Below, piece after piece: positions 63,818 through 64,000 of a stretch of 64,000 nucleotides of DNA. The position numbers and the translations under genes were made by a program. Within the stretch, counting starts at the first letter, position 1. The number at the start of each line of letters is the position of its first letter. The stretch comes from Niabella beijingensis (GTDB taxonomy: Bacteria > Bacteroidota > Bacteroidia > Chitinophagales > Chitinophagaceae): the NCBI RefSeq assembly GCF_020034665.1, contig NZ_JAIQDI010000002.1, positions 496,001 through 560,000 of the forward strand, in the 5' to 3' direction. Below the pieces are notes generated by a model. That model was given only the letters and a program-made list of their open reading frames with translations, searched no databases and was not told where the DNA came from.

Positions 63818-64000
63818 TACTGCCTGGGTTTACCGGATCCTTGCCTCAAAATTGCTGTTTGTTTATATGATTTTCAGTCTTATTATTTAATGTGCTGATC
63901 TTTAGTATGCTGCCCGCGATTCTGAGCGGCGGGAACAGGAGCGCCCTTGTCTTTTATGATGACAGGGATTTTGCTTTTCGGGCTACACCCCGCCTGATAT
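63818..64000. other. Window tail without a recognised gene
   Basis: No plus-strand gene begins here. On the minus strand, a 38-codon frame open from the window edge could be the end of a gene lying outside, but its composition gives no support. Confidence 0.3.

Noticed and set aside
63886..64000. Minus-strand gene end at the right edge
   Set aside because: A 38-codon open stretch at the edge is too short and lacks any recognisable motif.

Overview
The window looks like chromosomal DNA of a Bacteroidota member, most likely family Chitinophagaceae (Niabella/Terrimonas-like; this placement is inference from gene style). Support comes from a SusC/SusD pair, LytTR/LytS-type signalling, many promoters of the Bacteroidota type TAnnTTTG, few Shine-Dalgarno sequences, and a tRNA-Leu without encoded CCA. 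I see no phage, insertion sequence, CRISPR array, integrase or replication origin.

Positions 1-24400 are mostly core genes. In order: the end of a calcineurin-like phosphoesterase, trigger factor, tRNA-Leu(UAG), bifunctional (p)ppGpp synthetase/hydrolase, PurA, a very acidic small protein, PabB, a LytS/LytT-type two-component pair, a small membrane protein, a two-gene ABC exporter, a lytic transglycosylase, GatA, TatA, ribosomal protein L19, a Bcr/CflA-type MFS pump, two tandem outer-membrane barrel paralogues, a GntP permease with glycerate kinase, RNase Y, and a frameshifted secreted CBM-like gene. Positions 24448-26884 hold an SDR divergent from an HxlR regulator, with a palindromic operator candidate between them, and an iron-containing alcohol dehydrogenase.

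Positions 27120-63817 appear to form one large carbohydrate-catabolic locus of about 37 kb. It holds an AraC regulator, a GDSL esterase, three Asp-box (BNR, 'sialidase-like') proteins, and two cytosolic proteins related to the neutral ceramidase catalytic domain. It also has a class I DhnA/LacD-type aldolase, two SDRs, two aldo/keto reductases, a class III aminotransferase, NagA-like and NagB-like proteins, an FGGY kinase, a Gfo/Idh/MocA dehydrogenase and a succinate-semialdehyde-type dehydrogenase. Uptake is represented by SusC/SusD with a DUF5017-like lipoprotein, a fasciclin lipoprotein and a GATase-like secreted protein. A divergent block carries an HpaI-type aldolase, a HEAT-like lipoprotein and an MFS transporter, opposite a PhyH dioxygenase and a GH127 gene. 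My working reading is capture and hydrolysis of an acetylated, probably nitrogen-containing glycan outside the cytoplasm, import, then deacylation, redox steps, transamination, phosphorylation and aldol cleavage inside. The substrate cannot be read from sequence.

Three things stand out in this locus. An AATAGTA(C/T) motif recurs in its intergenic regions, including a 30-bp-spaced direct repeat beside the AraC gene. Two enzymes have altered catalytic residues: the NagB-like protein (Asp141 equivalent is Thr) and one SDR (catalytic Lys is Asn). The GH127 gene is broken by loss of one base in a G run. A one-base insertion likewise breaks the CBM-like gene at 23795-24359, so pseudogenisation and assembly error must be told apart. 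Degenerate TCTCAAAT-type repeats fill several intergenic gaps.
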